Below, one piece after another: positions 31,647-39,973 of a stretch of 64,000 nucleotides of DNA. The notes under the pieces are model-generated. The model saw only the letters and a list, made by a program, of their open reading frames with translations, ran no database searches and was not told the origin of the DNA. Positions within the stretch are counted from its first letter, which is position 1. Every line of letters begins with the position of its first letter. The position numbers and the translations under genes are program-made. The stretch is from CAVUFH01 sp963740835 (lineage in GTDB: Bacteria; Actinomycetota; Acidimicrobiia; IMCC26256; PALSA-610), in the NCBI GenBank assembly GCA_963740835.1, contig CAVUFH010000007.1, forward strand, positions 889,344 to 953,343. Direction: 5' to 3'.

Positions 31647-32504
31647 TCAGGCGCGCGCGGTGACGAGCCAGATCGCGGCGGGCAACCGCACGCCGTCGAC
31701 CTCGGCGAACGGCATGAGCGCGGTGCGCACCGCTTCGAGCGCGCGGCTCGCCGTCGCCGCGTCGACTTCCGCGAGCAGCGTCTGGCCGGTCGATGACGAG
31801 CGCACGAACTCGACCGCACCGTCGACCGAGCCGGGGCCGCCGAGCAGCAGCGAGGTCTCGTGGGGTGCGATGTCGACGCTGTGCCAGCCCGCGTCGCGCA
31901 ACACCTGACGGGTGCGATCCGGGTCGGCGAGCGCCAGCGGTCCGGGCGCGTCGGCCGGGACGGCCGGTGGCGGCGGGACGTGCTGGAGCATCGCGGCTCG
32001 CGGGAGCCCGAACCAGGGGTTCGCGGTCATCGATTGCCAGCAGGCGAACGCGATCCGCCCGTCGGGTCGCAGCGCGCGCCGCATGTTCGTGAACGCGGCG
32101 ACCGGATCCGAGAAGAACATGACGCCGAATCTGGAGATCACCACGTCGAACGCCGCAGGTTCGAACGGATGGACCTGCGCGTCGGCCTGCACGAACTCGA
32201 CGTTGGCGAGCGCGGCGCGCGCGGCATCTGCGCCCGCCCGATCGAGCATCGGGGCCGACAGGTCGGCACCGAGCACGGAACCCGGCGCGACGACGCGCGC
32301 GGCGGCGAGCGTCGTGGCGCCGCAACCACAGCCGATGTCGAGCACACGCTCGCCGGGCATCAGCTGGACTCCGTCGAAGAGGATCGGCGTGAACGGCGCG
32401 AGCATCGCGTCGTGCGCGGCCTGCCCCGCGACCCACGCCGCGACCGTTGCGCTGCTGTTCCAGCGTTCCGCTTCTCGAGGGTTGGCGTCGGTCACGACGA
32501 CCAC
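31647..32504 (-). CDS. Class I SAM-dependent methyltransferase
   Basis: A 285-residue Rossmann methyltransferase of the UbiE/COQ5-like group. Motif I is RVLDIGCGCGATTLAAARVV, followed by GADLSAPMLDRAG, VEFVQADAQVHPF and FDVVISRFGVMFFSDPVAAF (motifs post I to II). GTG starts at 32504 or 32495. The acceptor is unknown. It lies 13 bp after the amidohydrolase on the same strand. Confidence 0.85.
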   Translation of the reverse strand: MVVVTDANPREAERWNSSATVAAWVAGQAAHDAMLAPFTPILFDGVQLMPGERVLDIGCGCGATTLAAARVVAPGSVLGADLSAPMLDRAGADAARAALANVEFVQADAQVHPFEPAAFDVVISRFGVMFFSDPVAAFTNMRRALRPDGRIAFACWQSMTANPWFGLPRAAMLQHVPPPPAVPADAPGPLALADPDRTRQVLRDAGWHSVDIAPHETSLLLGGPGSVDGAVEFVRSSSTGQTLLAEVDAATASRALEAVRTALMPFAEVDGVRLPAAIWLVTARA

Positions 32505-32517
32505 TCGTCGCCGAGCA

Positions 32518-33684
32518 TCAAAGGCGGTAGAGCTTCGTGCCGTTGTCGCCGAGGATCTTGCGCTGCACCGCGGGGCTCAGTTCCCGCATGTTCTCGGCTG
32601 CGGTCTTCAGTGGCGCGGGAAAGAGGCATGTCGGGTGGGGAAAGTCGGTCTCGAACATGATGTTGTCCTCGCCGACCGAGTCGATCAGCTGCGCGAGGTT
32701 GGTGCGTTCGAACCACGTGGTCGCGTAGATCTGCCGCTTGAAGTACTGCGAAGGCAGCAACGACATGCGCGCCTTGGCCTCGGGCGCGTTCTCCGACATC
32801 TCGTAGTCGAGCGCCTCGAGGATGAACGGGATCCATCCGGTGCCGCTCTCGACGGACACGATCTTCAGATCCGGGTACCGGTCGAGCATGCCGGAACAGA
32901 TGATATTGACGACAACGCGCGCGTTGCCGATGAACAGCAACGTGCCGCCGATCGCGAGCTTCGTGTCATCGTCGTGCGACGGCCACGGATACGTGCCGAA
33001 GTAGTTCATCGTGGTGAGGCTCGCGCCGATGTGGAAGTGCACCGGCAACGCGAGTGAGCTGCACGCTTCCCAGAGCGGATCCCACGCGCGGTGCGCGAGG
33101 TCGGGGCCGCCAACATCCTGCGGATCCGAGGTGAGGTTCACACCACGCAGACCGAGGTTGGCCGCGCGTTCGGCTTCCCGCATGCACGCGTCGACGTCCC
33201 ACGCGGGCAGGATCGCCATGGGCAAGAGCCGGTTTCCTGAATCGGACTGCAGTTCCGCATTGGCGTCGTTGAAGATCTCGATCGAGAGCGTTCGCAGTGC
33301 GTCGTCCTGCACCGCTTCGGCCAGTGCCTGGCCCCCGAGCCCGACGACACCCGGAAAGATGATCTGCGCGTAGATGCCGGTCTCGTCCATCAGTTCGAGC
33401 CGGGCGGTCGGGTCGTACGCAGCGGCGTGGACCTCGTCGATCCCCCACTCGTACAGCCCCTCGAACGAACGGCCCTTCACGCCGTGCTTGTCGACCACGC
33501 CGCCGGCGCCCGCGCGTCCGAGGACGACACCGTCGACGACCCAGGTCGCACTGCCGTCGACATCGGTGACGTGCGGGACGCGATCCTTCAACGACGCGGG
33601 CGCCCGCTTCGTCCACAGATCGTGGCGCTCGGTCAGGTGCGTGTCGGCGTCGATGACGCGGACCGGATCGGATGCAACCGTCAA
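32518..33684 (-). CDS. Amidohydrolase family protein (Amidohydro_2)
   Basis: A 388-residue TIM-barrel metal hydrolase. VIDADTHLTERHDLW gives the first metal ligands (D-x-H), RLELMDETGIYAQIIFPGV the second strand, LPVHFHIGASLTT the middle His and MFETDFPHPTCLFP the C-terminal Asp/His. The group includes decarboxylases and hydrolases acting on aromatic or cyclic acids (ACMSD-like). TTG start at 33684 with GGAG upstream. Probably co-transcribed with the methyltransferase. Confidence 0.88.
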   Translation of the reverse strand: MTVASDPVRVIDADTHLTERHDLWTKRAPASLKDRVPHVTDVDGSATWVVDGVVLGRAGAGGVVDKHGVKGRSFEGLYEWGIDEVHAAAYDPTARLELMDETGIYAQIIFPGVVGLGGQALAEAVQDDALRTLSIEIFNDANAELQSDSGNRLLPMAILPAWDVDACMREAERAANLGLRGVNLTSDPQDVGGPDLAHRAWDPLWEACSSLALPVHFHIGASLTTMNYFGTYPWPSHDDDTKLAIGGTLLFIGNARVVVNIICSGMLDRYPDLKIVSVESGTGWIPFILEALDYEMSENAPEAKARMSLLPSQYFKRQIYATTWFERTNLAQLIDSVGEDNIMFETDFPHPTCLFPAPLKTAAENMRELSPAVQRKILGDNGTKLYRL

Positions 33685-33855
33685 GGCGTGCTCCCTGCCG
33701 CGTCCCGTTCGGGGAGTCGGGCACGATGCTGCGGACGGTAGTTCGGCCGGTGAACGCCGAGCAATGAACCCGGCGTCGAAGTCGACGTTCGCAGTGCGCA
33801 GCGTTCAAACTCCTGTGCGCCCCGCATCGCGCGGCAGCCTGTCCGAGGAGGATGC

Positions 33856-34713
33856 ATGGCGACGATCGACATCGACGGCACGACGATCGCGTACGAGCTC
33901 ATCGGCGCCGACGGGCCGCCGTGGGTGCTGACACCCGGCGGACGCTTCAGCAAGGACACACCGGGCCTGCGCGAGCTGGGTCACGCGCTCGCCGCACGCG
34001 GACAACGCGCGCTCATCTGGGATCGCCCGAACACCGGCGCATCGAACGTGCGATTCACCGGCGCGTCCGAGTCCGAGATGCAAGCCGATCTGCTCGCGGG
34101 CCTGCTCGTCGCGCTCGGGCTCGGGCCGGCCGTCATCGCGGGTGGCTCCGGCGGTTCCCGCGTCTCGCTGCTCACCGCGGCGCGGCATCCGGAAGTGGCG
34201 TCGAAGCTGGCCATGTGGTGGATCTCCGGAGGCGTGTACGGCTTGATGACCCTCGGTGTGCACTACTGCGGTGACTCGGTCCGCGCCGCGTGGACGGGCG
34301 GGATGGAAGCGGTCGTCGCGCTGCCGGAGTGGGCCGAGGTCCTCGAACGCAACTCTGCGAACCGCGAGATCTTCCTTGCGCTCGATCCCGCGGCGTTCAT
34401 CGAAACGCTCGAGCGCTGGATGTTGGTGTATTGCCCCGACCCGAACACGACGGTGCCGGGGCTCACGGATGCCGCGTTGGCGTCGCTCGACATCCCGACG
34501 TTGATCTTCCGCAGTGGTCGCAGTGATCCCCATCACACTCGTGCCACGTCGGAGCGACTGCACGCGCTCATTCCCGGCTCCGAGCTCGTCGAGCCGCCGT
34601 GGGGTGACGACGAGTGGAACCAGCGCGGCGCCGCCGCGAGCGCAGGCACCGGCGCCTTGTTCGAACGGTGGCCGTTGCTCGCGCCGCAGCTGCTGGAGTT
34701 CGCGGCGCGCTGA
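33856..34713 (+). CDS. Alpha/beta-hydrolase
   Basis: A 285-residue hydrolase: GPPWVLTPGGRFSKDTPGLR (oxyanion region), ALIWDRPNTGASNVRFTGAS, AVIAGGSGGSRVSLLTAARH with the nucleophile elbow GGSGGS, PTLIFRSGRSDPHHTRATSE with the acid, and a late His. Shape and motifs match haloperoxidase/epoxide-hydrolase-like esterases. Gene is preceded by GAGGAGGATGC. Substrate unknown. Confidence 0.85.
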   Translation: MATIDIDGTTIAYELIGADGPPWVLTPGGRFSKDTPGLRELGHALAARGQRALIWDRPNTGASNVRFTGASESEMQADLLAGLLVALGLGPAVIAGGSGGSRVSLLTAARHPEVASKLAMWWISGGVYGLMTLGVHYCGDSVRAAWTGGMEAVVALPEWAEVLERNSANREIFLALDPAAFIETLERWMLVYCPDPNTTVPGLTDAALASLDIPTLIFRSGRSDPHHTRATSERLHALIPGSELVEPPWGDDEWNQRGAAASAGTGALFERWPLLAPQLLEFAAR

Positions 34714-34719
34714 ACAGCC

Positions 34720-35724
34720 CTACGCGTGCTCGGGCACGTGTGCGAACCGTTCGGGCTCGGTGCCGTGCGTCGGGTCGTCCACCGGCCACGGCCAACCACC
34801 GAACCCGGTGCGGCGGTAGTCCGCGAACGCCTCCGCGATCTCGGCTTGGTCGTTCATCACGAACGGGCCGTATTGCGCGACCGGTTCGCCGATCGGTCGC
34901 GCCTGGAGCAGCAGGCACTCAACTGGCTCGGCGCCCGCGACCAGCACGACCGGAACGTCGGGCTGCAACAACACACCCGTCGACGCGGGCACCTCATGGC
35001 TTGCAACCCGCAATGTCGCGCCTTCGAACGCATAGAGGGTGCGCACGGTATCGGCACCGCGCGCCGCGGGCAGCTCCCAGCGCGCGCCTGCTTCCATGCG
35101 CATGTGCCAGATCGCGAGATCGGACTCCGGGCGCGACGCCCATGAGTTCGGCGGCGGCGGCGGTGCGGTCACACCCTCGAGCTCTCCTGCGATCACCGTG
35201 ACTTCGGTGCGGCGACCGGCCGCGTCGACCGCGACATGACGCGGGATGTCCTTGTCCCAGAGCATCGTGAAGTACGGATCGACGCGCTTGTCGGCCGCGG
35301 GCAGGTTGAGCCAGATCTGGAACAGTTCGAGAGGGTTCGGGTGCTCGTTGTCGAGCAGCGGGAACATCTCGCAGTGCACGATGCCTCGGCCGGCCGTGAG
35401 CCACTGCACGTCACCATTGCCGAAGCGCGCGGTCGCACCCAGCGAGTCGGAGTGATCGATGAACCCTTGGCGCACGAGCGTGACGGTCTCGAAGCCGCGA
35501 TGCGGGTGTTGCGGAAACCCCGGAACGGTCGCGCCGTGATACATACTCCAACCGTCGCCGCCCGAGAAGTCCTGGCCGATGTCGCGGCCCTCGAGCGGGG
35601 CATCCGGCCCGAGCTGGCCGTTGCCGCGCGGGTAGGCATCGTCGTGGTGCACACAGAACAAGAACGGGTCGACGGTGGGCCAGCGTCCGCCCAACTCGAC
35701 CGTCTGCAACACAGCATCCGTCAC
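34720..35724 (-). CDS. Pirin family protein
   Basis: A 334-residue double-cupin protein. The metal-binding core GFPQHPHRGFETVTLVRQGF, then HSDSLGATARFGNGDVQWLT and AGRGIVHCEMFP, are typical of pirins (three His and one Glu). The C-terminal cupin (RVASHEVPASTGVLLQPDVP) is also present. Bacterial pirins may act as quercetin dioxygenases or regulate central metabolism. Convergent with the hydrolase gene, 6 bp apart. Confidence 0.92.
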   Translation of the reverse strand: MTDAVLQTVELGGRWPTVDPFLFCVHHDDAYPRGNGQLGPDAPLEGRDIGQDFSGGDGWSMYHGATVPGFPQHPHRGFETVTLVRQGFIDHSDSLGATARFGNGDVQWLTAGRGIVHCEMFPLLDNEHPNPLELFQIWLNLPAADKRVDPYFTMLWDKDIPRHVAVDAAGRRTEVTVIAGELEGVTAPPPPPNSWASRPESDLAIWHMRMEAGARWELPAARGADTVRTLYAFEGATLRVASHEVPASTGVLLQPDVPVVLVAGAEPVECLLLQARPIGEPVAQYGPFVMNDQAEIAEAFADYRRTGFGGWPWPVDDPTHGTEPERFAHVPEHA

Positions 35725-35769
35725 GCGAAAAACGGTATCCGCTCGCGCGGGCGTCTCGGTCCCCGACAG

Positions 35770-36441
35770 CTAGGGGACGATCCCGGAGTCCCGCACTGTG
35801 ATGCTGAGACGCTTCCCTTCGAGGCCGAGTTGCGGCGGGGCGGTGCCGGGGAGCGTGCGCACGACACCGTGGTACGCGAGGCGTGTCGCGCCGCCGAATA
35901 CGAACAGATCACCGCTTCGCAGCTCGATGTCGGTCCACGGGCGGGTGCGCGTCTCGTTGTTGCCGAAGCGGAAGATGCACGTGTCACCGAGACTTATCGT
36001 GACGACCGGCCGGCCCGCGGCGATCGATCCCGCCGATTCGGCACTGTCCTGGTGGAGGCCGAGCTTCGACGCAGGCGTATAGACGTTGATGATCGACGCG
36101 TCGAAGCGCACGTCCGCACGCGCGTAGCCCGCGACCTCTGCCGCGGTAACGGCTCGCGCCACCATGTCGGCGGGGAGCGGCTTCACGGGCGCGCCGTCGT
36201 GGTCGTCGCACGTGCGCGAGTACGCGTAGGGATACCAATGCCAGCCGAGGCACACGGATCGGATCGACAACGGCGTTCCGTCCGGCATGTGCGGCGTGCG
36301 CAACCCCGCGGGATCGCGGCTCCAGTCCCGGCAACGCGCGACCAGGTCGGCCTGCGCGTCGAGGTCCAGCCAGTCGGGCACGTGGACCGCGCCGGGCCCG
36401 ACCTCGCGGCGGGTGCGGGGGAAGAGCTCGTGCATCGCCAT
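35770..36441 (-). CDS. alkB: Alpha-ketoglutarate-dependent dioxygenase AlkB
   Basis: A 223-residue Fe(II)/2-oxoglutarate dioxygenase that removes alkyl lesions from DNA or RNA bases. The iron ligands H130 and D132 (GLHQDSAES) and H191 (LAYHGV) are present, along with the 2OG-binding RLSITVR at the C-terminus. ATG 36441 (MAMHELFPRT) is chosen; the frame is open far upstream through a 22-bp tandem array, which is not coding. Divergent from a YjbR gene. Confidence 0.92.
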   Translation of the reverse strand: MAMHELFPRTRREVGPGAVHVPDWLDLDAQADLVARCRDWSRDPAGLRTPHMPDGTPLSIRSVCLGWHWYPYAYSRTCDDHDGAPVKPLPADMVARAVTAAEVAGYARADVRFDASIINVYTPASKLGLHQDSAESAGSIAAGRPVVTISLGDTCIFRFGNNETRTRPWTDIELRSGDLFVFGGATRLAYHGVVRTLPGTAPPQLGLEGKRLSITVRDSGIVP

Positions 36442-36468
36442 CGCTGTCCACCGGGATACCACCGCCCG

Positions 36469-36600
36469 GCCCGACCGATCCGGACAGCACGCCCGACCGA
36501 TCCGGACAGCACGCCCGACCGATCCGGACAGCACGCCCGACCGATCCGGACAGCACGCCCAACCGATCCGGACAGCACGCCCGACCGGTCCGAGCACTGC
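36469..36600. repeat. 22-bp tandem repeat array in the alkB/yjbR divergent region
   Basis: Five complete, almost identical copies and one degenerate copy of a 22-bp unit, each starting GCCCGACCGATC and ending CGGACAGCAC. Units begin at 36469, 36491, 36513, 36535, 36557 and 36579. Copy 5 has one A-for-G change; copy 6 diverges after GCCCGACCGGTCCG. The unit length is not a multiple of 3 and is close to two helical turns. The array fills most of the gap between two divergent starts. Confidence 0.95.
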
Positions 36601-36639
36601 GCTGGCCGAATCGGATCCCACGCGCCAGGCTGACGCGCG

Positions 36640-36996
36640 GTGAAGGCCGGAACGAAGACCGTCGACCGATTGCTGAAGCTCTCGCTGTCGTATCCCGAGG
36701 CGTGGGAAGACCACCCGTGGGACGAAACGGTCGTGAAGGTGCGCAAGAAGATCTTCGTCTTCATCGGTATCTACGACGACAAGCTGTCGGTGACGGTGAA
36801 GCTGCCCGAGAGCCGCGACTTCGCGCTCAGCTACGAATGGACCGAACCGACCGGCTACGGCCTCGGCCGTGCGGGCTGGGTGTCGGTGCGCATCCCGGTG
36901 CGAGACGACGCGCCGGTCGACCTGCTCGAGGAGTGGATCGACGAGAGCTACCGCGCGGTCGCGCCGAAGACGCTCGTGCGATTGCTCGACACCTGA
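36640..36996 (+). CDS. MmcQ/YjbR family protein
   Basis: A 118-residue protein with the CyaY-like YjbR fold: LSLSYPEAWEDHPWDETVVK, then VRKKIFVFIGIYDDKLSVTV and SVRIPVRDDAPVDLLEEWID. The closing ESYRAVAPKTLVRLL is typical. The family is thought to bind DNA, but its role is undefined. GTG start. Confidence 0.88.
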   Translation: MKAGTKTVDRLLKLSLSYPEAWEDHPWDETVVKVRKKIFVFIGIYDDKLSVTVKLPESRDFALSYEWTEPTGYGLGRAGWVSVRIPVRDDAPVDLLEEWIDESYRAVAPKTLVRLLDT

Positions 36997-37078
36997 GATG
37001 TTCCCGAGGTCGGCACACGCAGTGCTCCTGCGGTCGGCGGCCGATAGATTCTCCTGCCAATCGATTTCCGGGGGGAAC

Positions 37079-38353
37079 ATGCGGAATCTGCGGGTACTCG
37101 CGTTCGCGGTCGTGCTGCTCGTCGTCGCGAGCGGTTGCACATTGGTACGCAGTGCGAACCGCTTCGCGGCCGCGCCCGGCACCGTGAGCGAACCGTTCTG
37201 GTGCTCGACGACACCCGGTAGCCCACTCGGCACGCATGATTGTCAGGTCGTCTCGGCCCAGCTCGATCTCGCGCTCATCTTCGCCCACGCGCACTTCAAC
37301 GCGTCGAGCGCGACCGCGGACGGCGCCATCGGCTCGGCATACGTCGCCGGTGCGGGCGCGTCGTTCCGCTTCCGAGCACCGACGAGCGCGTTCGACCCCA
37401 CGAGTCCGGACACGCTGCTCTACGACGGCCCGGATCCAGAGGCACAGGTCGCGGGATTGGAATGGAACGTCGTGTCCGAAGCGGCGCCGGAAGGGTTCGT
37501 GGGCGACAACGACGTCTGGTCCCATCAGGACGGCGGCATCTGGCGATTGCGCGCGTGGTTGCTGCGGCCGTTCCAGAACGAGGTCGACGTCTTTGCCGAG
37601 ACCCACCCGTGTCTCGGCAAGGTCGAAGCGACCTACGACGTCTCGGACGCGTGTTACACGTCGACCCATCCGAACCCGTTGCAGGTCCTGGTTTCGAACG
37701 ATGACGGCTACGGCGCGGCGGGGATCGACGCCGTGGTGAACGCCTTGGTCGCGCTCCCGAACGTGCACGTGACCGTCGTTGCGCCGGCGACCAACCAGAG
37801 TGGCGCCGGCAGCAAGACGACGCCGGGCGGTGTCACTGCCGATGCGCGACAGACCGCGAGCGGCTATCCCGCGCAGGCGGTCAACGGCTTCCCCGCCGAC
37901 TCGGTGCTCTACGCCCTCAACGCAATGCATGTGAATCCTGACCTGCTCGTTTCGGGGATCAACGAGGGACAGAACATCGGCCCGTTCATCCCCCTCTCCG
38001 GCACCATCGGCGCGGCGCGGGTCGGTGGGCGCGACAGCATTGCCGCGGTCGCGGTGTCGCAGGGCTTCGGTTCGCCACCCGACTACCCGAGCGGCGTCGC
38101 CGCGCTCCTCGACTGGTTCGATCAGTTCCTGCTCGGCCGGGCCGGACCGGCGTTGTTCCAATCGGTGGTGAACATCAACGTTCCCACGTGCACGGCGGGC
38201 TCGATCCGCGAAACGGTGGAAGTCCCTGCCGCGACGGCACTCAACGGGCGTCCGATCAACCCCTCGAACTGCCTCTCGACCGCAACCGACCCCGTGGATG
38301 ACGTCGACGGTTTCCTCAACGGTTTCGTGACCGTCTCGAGCATCGGTACCTGA
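37079..38353 (+). CDS. SurE-like 5'/3'-nucleotidase, lipoprotein form
   Basis: A 424-residue protein. It starts with a lipoprotein signal (VVLLVVASGC, Cys-20). Residues about 21-200 form an unrecognised secreted domain, and the SurE fold begins at LQVLVSNDDG (residues 201-210, with the metal-binding NDDG). Further SurE motifs are PATNQSGAGSKTT, DLLVSGINEGQNIG and LSGTIGAARVGG. Ordinary SurE is a cytosolic phosphatase of about 250 residues, so the exported, extended version is unusual. GGGGGG-type ribosome-binding site before ATG 37079. Confidence 0.88.
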   Translation: MRNLRVLAFAVVLLVVASGCTLVRSANRFAAAPGTVSEPFWCSTTPGSPLGTHDCQVVSAQLDLALIFAHAHFNASSATADGAIGSAYVAGAGASFRFRAPTSAFDPTSPDTLLYDGPDPEAQVAGLEWNVVSEAAPEGFVGDNDVWSHQDGGIWRLRAWLLRPFQNEVDVFAETHPCLGKVEATYDVSDACYTSTHPNPLQVLVSNDDGYGAAGIDAVVNALVALPNVHVTVVAPATNQSGAGSKTTPGGVTADARQTASGYPAQAVNGFPADSVLYALNAMHVNPDLLVSGINEGQNIGPFIPLSGTIGAARVGGRDSIAAVAVSQGFGSPPDYPSGVAALLDWFDQFLLGRAGPALFQSVVNINVPTCTAGSIRETVEVPAATALNGRPINPSNCLSTATDPVDDVDGFLNGFVTVSSIGT

Positions 38354-38384
38354 GTCACTCACCGGCAACCACGCGCGATGGTCG

Positions 38385-38738
38385 TCAGCCGCGGATCGGC
38401 GCCGGCGGCTCCGAAGTGATGACCGCCCGATCGAATGCGTCCGTGGCTCGCCGCAAGAGCTGCGCGACCGCGCGGTCCGGTACGCCCGCGATCTCGAGGT
38501 CGTCGGCCGCGAGGAGGTGGCTGCTCAGGGTCGCCCGCCCTCGTTCGGCGGCGCGCCTGACTTCGCGGGGCACGTCGTCGCGCGCGATGTATGGGTGCAG
38601 TCGCACCACTGCTGTCTCGAGGTGCACACGCGCGGGATGGATCCCGGCGACGCCGAGGAGTTCGAGTTGGCGTCGGGCGCGAGCGACATCCGACCCGGCC
38701 CGATCGAGGAGGCTGACTTCGGCAACGGCGCGCACCAT
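38385..38738 (-). CDS. Hypothetical protein downstream of phoU
   Basis: A protein of about 117 residues (or 127 from ATG 38768, which would overlap phoU). It is Arg/Ala-rich and helical: LDRAGSDVARARRQLELLGV, RVHLETAVVRLHPYIARDDV, LLAADDLEIAGVPDRAVAQL. No family recognised. It lies only a few bases after phoU, so it is probably co-transcribed with it. Confidence 0.5.
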   Translation of the reverse strand: MVRAVAEVSLLDRAGSDVARARRQLELLGVAGIHPARVHLETAVVRLHPYIARDDVPREVRRAAERGRATLSSHLLAADDLEIAGVPDRAVAQLLRRATDAFDRAVITSEPPAPIRG

Positions 38739-38742
38739 TGAG

Positions 38743-39381
38743 TCACGCACCGATTGCCTGCCCCGCATCGTCGTGCCCGCGCATTCGGCGCGCGACGTTC
38801 ACCGCGTGGTCGCCGAGGCGCTCGTAGAACCGCGCGACGAGCCCCATCTCGATGGCGGCCGCGACGGAGATGTCGCTCGCGGCGAGCTCCGCGGTGAGCG
38901 AGACGTGCAGGTCGTCGAGCGCGTCATCGCGCCGGCGCAGCTGCGCCGCCGCCGACCGATCACCACGTGCGTACGCCTCGGCCGCGAGGAGCCACATCGC
39001 CGCCGCGATCTGTCCCATCTCGGCGACGAGGCTCCGGCATCGCGGTGTCAGCTCGGCTGCCATCCCGCGGGGGGTGCGCAGCGCGATGTGCTCGACGAGG
39101 TCACCGGTGCGCTCGAGCTCGGGAACGATGCGCAAGACCGCGATCAGCGATCGAGCCTCGTGCGGCCCGACCGCGTCGCCGCTCGTCAGCCGCCGTTCGA
39201 CGCAGGATTCGATCCGATGCTGCAACGCGTTCACGAGGAGGTCGTCGGCCACGAGCTGGCGCGCGGCCGCGTCGTCGCCTTCGACGAAGGCCGCGGTCGC
39301 GCGGGCGATCCCGTCGGCGACGAGCGCGAACATCCGCAGCACTTCGTCGTCGATCTCGCTGGAAGTGAGGGTGGTGGACAC
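38743..39381 (-). CDS. phoU: PhoU-family phosphate-signalling protein
   Basis: A 212-residue protein of two PhoU three-helix repeats: DDEVLRMFALVADGIARATA, LIAVLRIVPELERTGDLVEH (first E-R-x-GD-x-xxH metal motif) and MGLVARFYERLGDHAVNVAR (second). GTG 39381 is chosen as the first start before a good family match; a longer frame to 39969 is antisense to the cupin gene. No pst genes lie nearby. The gene probably links phosphate status to signalling. Confidence 0.85.
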   Translation of the reverse strand: MSTTLTSSEIDDEVLRMFALVADGIARATAAFVEGDDAAARQLVADDLLVNALQHRIESCVERRLTSGDAVGPHEARSLIAVLRIVPELERTGDLVEHIALRTPRGMAAELTPRCRSLVAEMGQIAAAMWLLAAEAYARGDRSAAAQLRRRDDALDDLHVSLTAELAASDISVAAAIEMGLVARFYERLGDHAVNVARRMRGHDDAGQAIGA

Positions 39382-39404
39382 GGCCCGCAACGTACGACCG
39401 CGTC

Positions 39405-39500
39405 CCTGTGGATCACTAGAGGACAACGTTGTGGACAACGGCCGCGACGGCAAACCTTGGGTGAACGGCTGATTGCACGCAGCCCCGCAGTCCACAGCCG
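39405..39500. promoter_or_regulatory. Cluster of DnaA-box-like 9-mers between phoU and cupin gene
   Basis: TGTGGATCA (39407-39415), TGTGGACAA (39430-39438; its complement TTGTCCACA is the actinobacterial consensus) and CAGTCCACA (39488-39496) occur within 90 bp of the divergent intergenic region. One is a perfect match and two are weaker. It may be a DnaA-regulated promoter or titration site; chance cannot be excluded. Confidence 0.4.
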
Positions 39501-39537
39501 GCGCGAACTCGACTGCGACAACGGTGAACAAGTCCTG

Positions 39538-39888
39538 ATGGCCCCGTCCCAACGCTTCCTCGAGCCGCAGGACATGATCCACGGCGCACCGCTGTCGGGC
39601 TGGTCGGGTCGCTTCTTCCACTCCGCGAACATGACGTTCGCGCACTGGGACATCGCGGCCGGCGCGACGGACCTGCACGTGCACAGCCACCCGCAAGAAG
39701 AGGTGTGGAACGTCGTCGAGGGCGAGGTCGTCCTCGTGATCGACGGTGTCGCCCGCACGCTCGGGTCGGGTGCCGCCGCAGTTGTCCCGCCGCACGTTCC
39801 GCACGCGGCGCGGGTCGTGGGGGCGTGTCGCACGATCGTCACCGACTTCCCGCTCCGGACCGAGCTCCCCGGCGTGGCCCGTTCCTGA
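39538..39888 (+). CDS. Cupin-domain protein
   Basis: A 116-residue single-domain cupin. Motif 1 is TDLHVHSHPQEEVWNVVEGE (H-x-H ... E), motif 2 is VVPPHVPHAARVVGA. ATG 39538 gives the complete domain. Small cupins of this type are isomerases, sensor domains or of unknown activity. It is divergent from phoU, about 156 bp away. Confidence 0.85.
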   Translation: MAPSQRFLEPQDMIHGAPLSGWSGRFFHSANMTFAHWDIAAGATDLHVHSHPQEEVWNVVEGEVVLVIDGVARTLGSGAAAVVPPHVPHAARVVGACRTIVTDFPLRTELPGVARS

Positions 39889-39973
39889 GCCATCCCCGCA
39901 GGTCGGGCGGATCGTCTGCCCGATGCACCAAGGAAACCGTCCATACCGCCTCTGAACCTGCCGACGCACCTAT

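Noticed and set aside
36469..36600. 22-bp array as a CRISPR
   Set aside because: Units are directly adjacent with no spacers, and no cas gene is present.
36827..38368. 513-residue open frame on the minus strand
   Set aside because: Antisense to the lipoprotein SurE gene; no domain sense.
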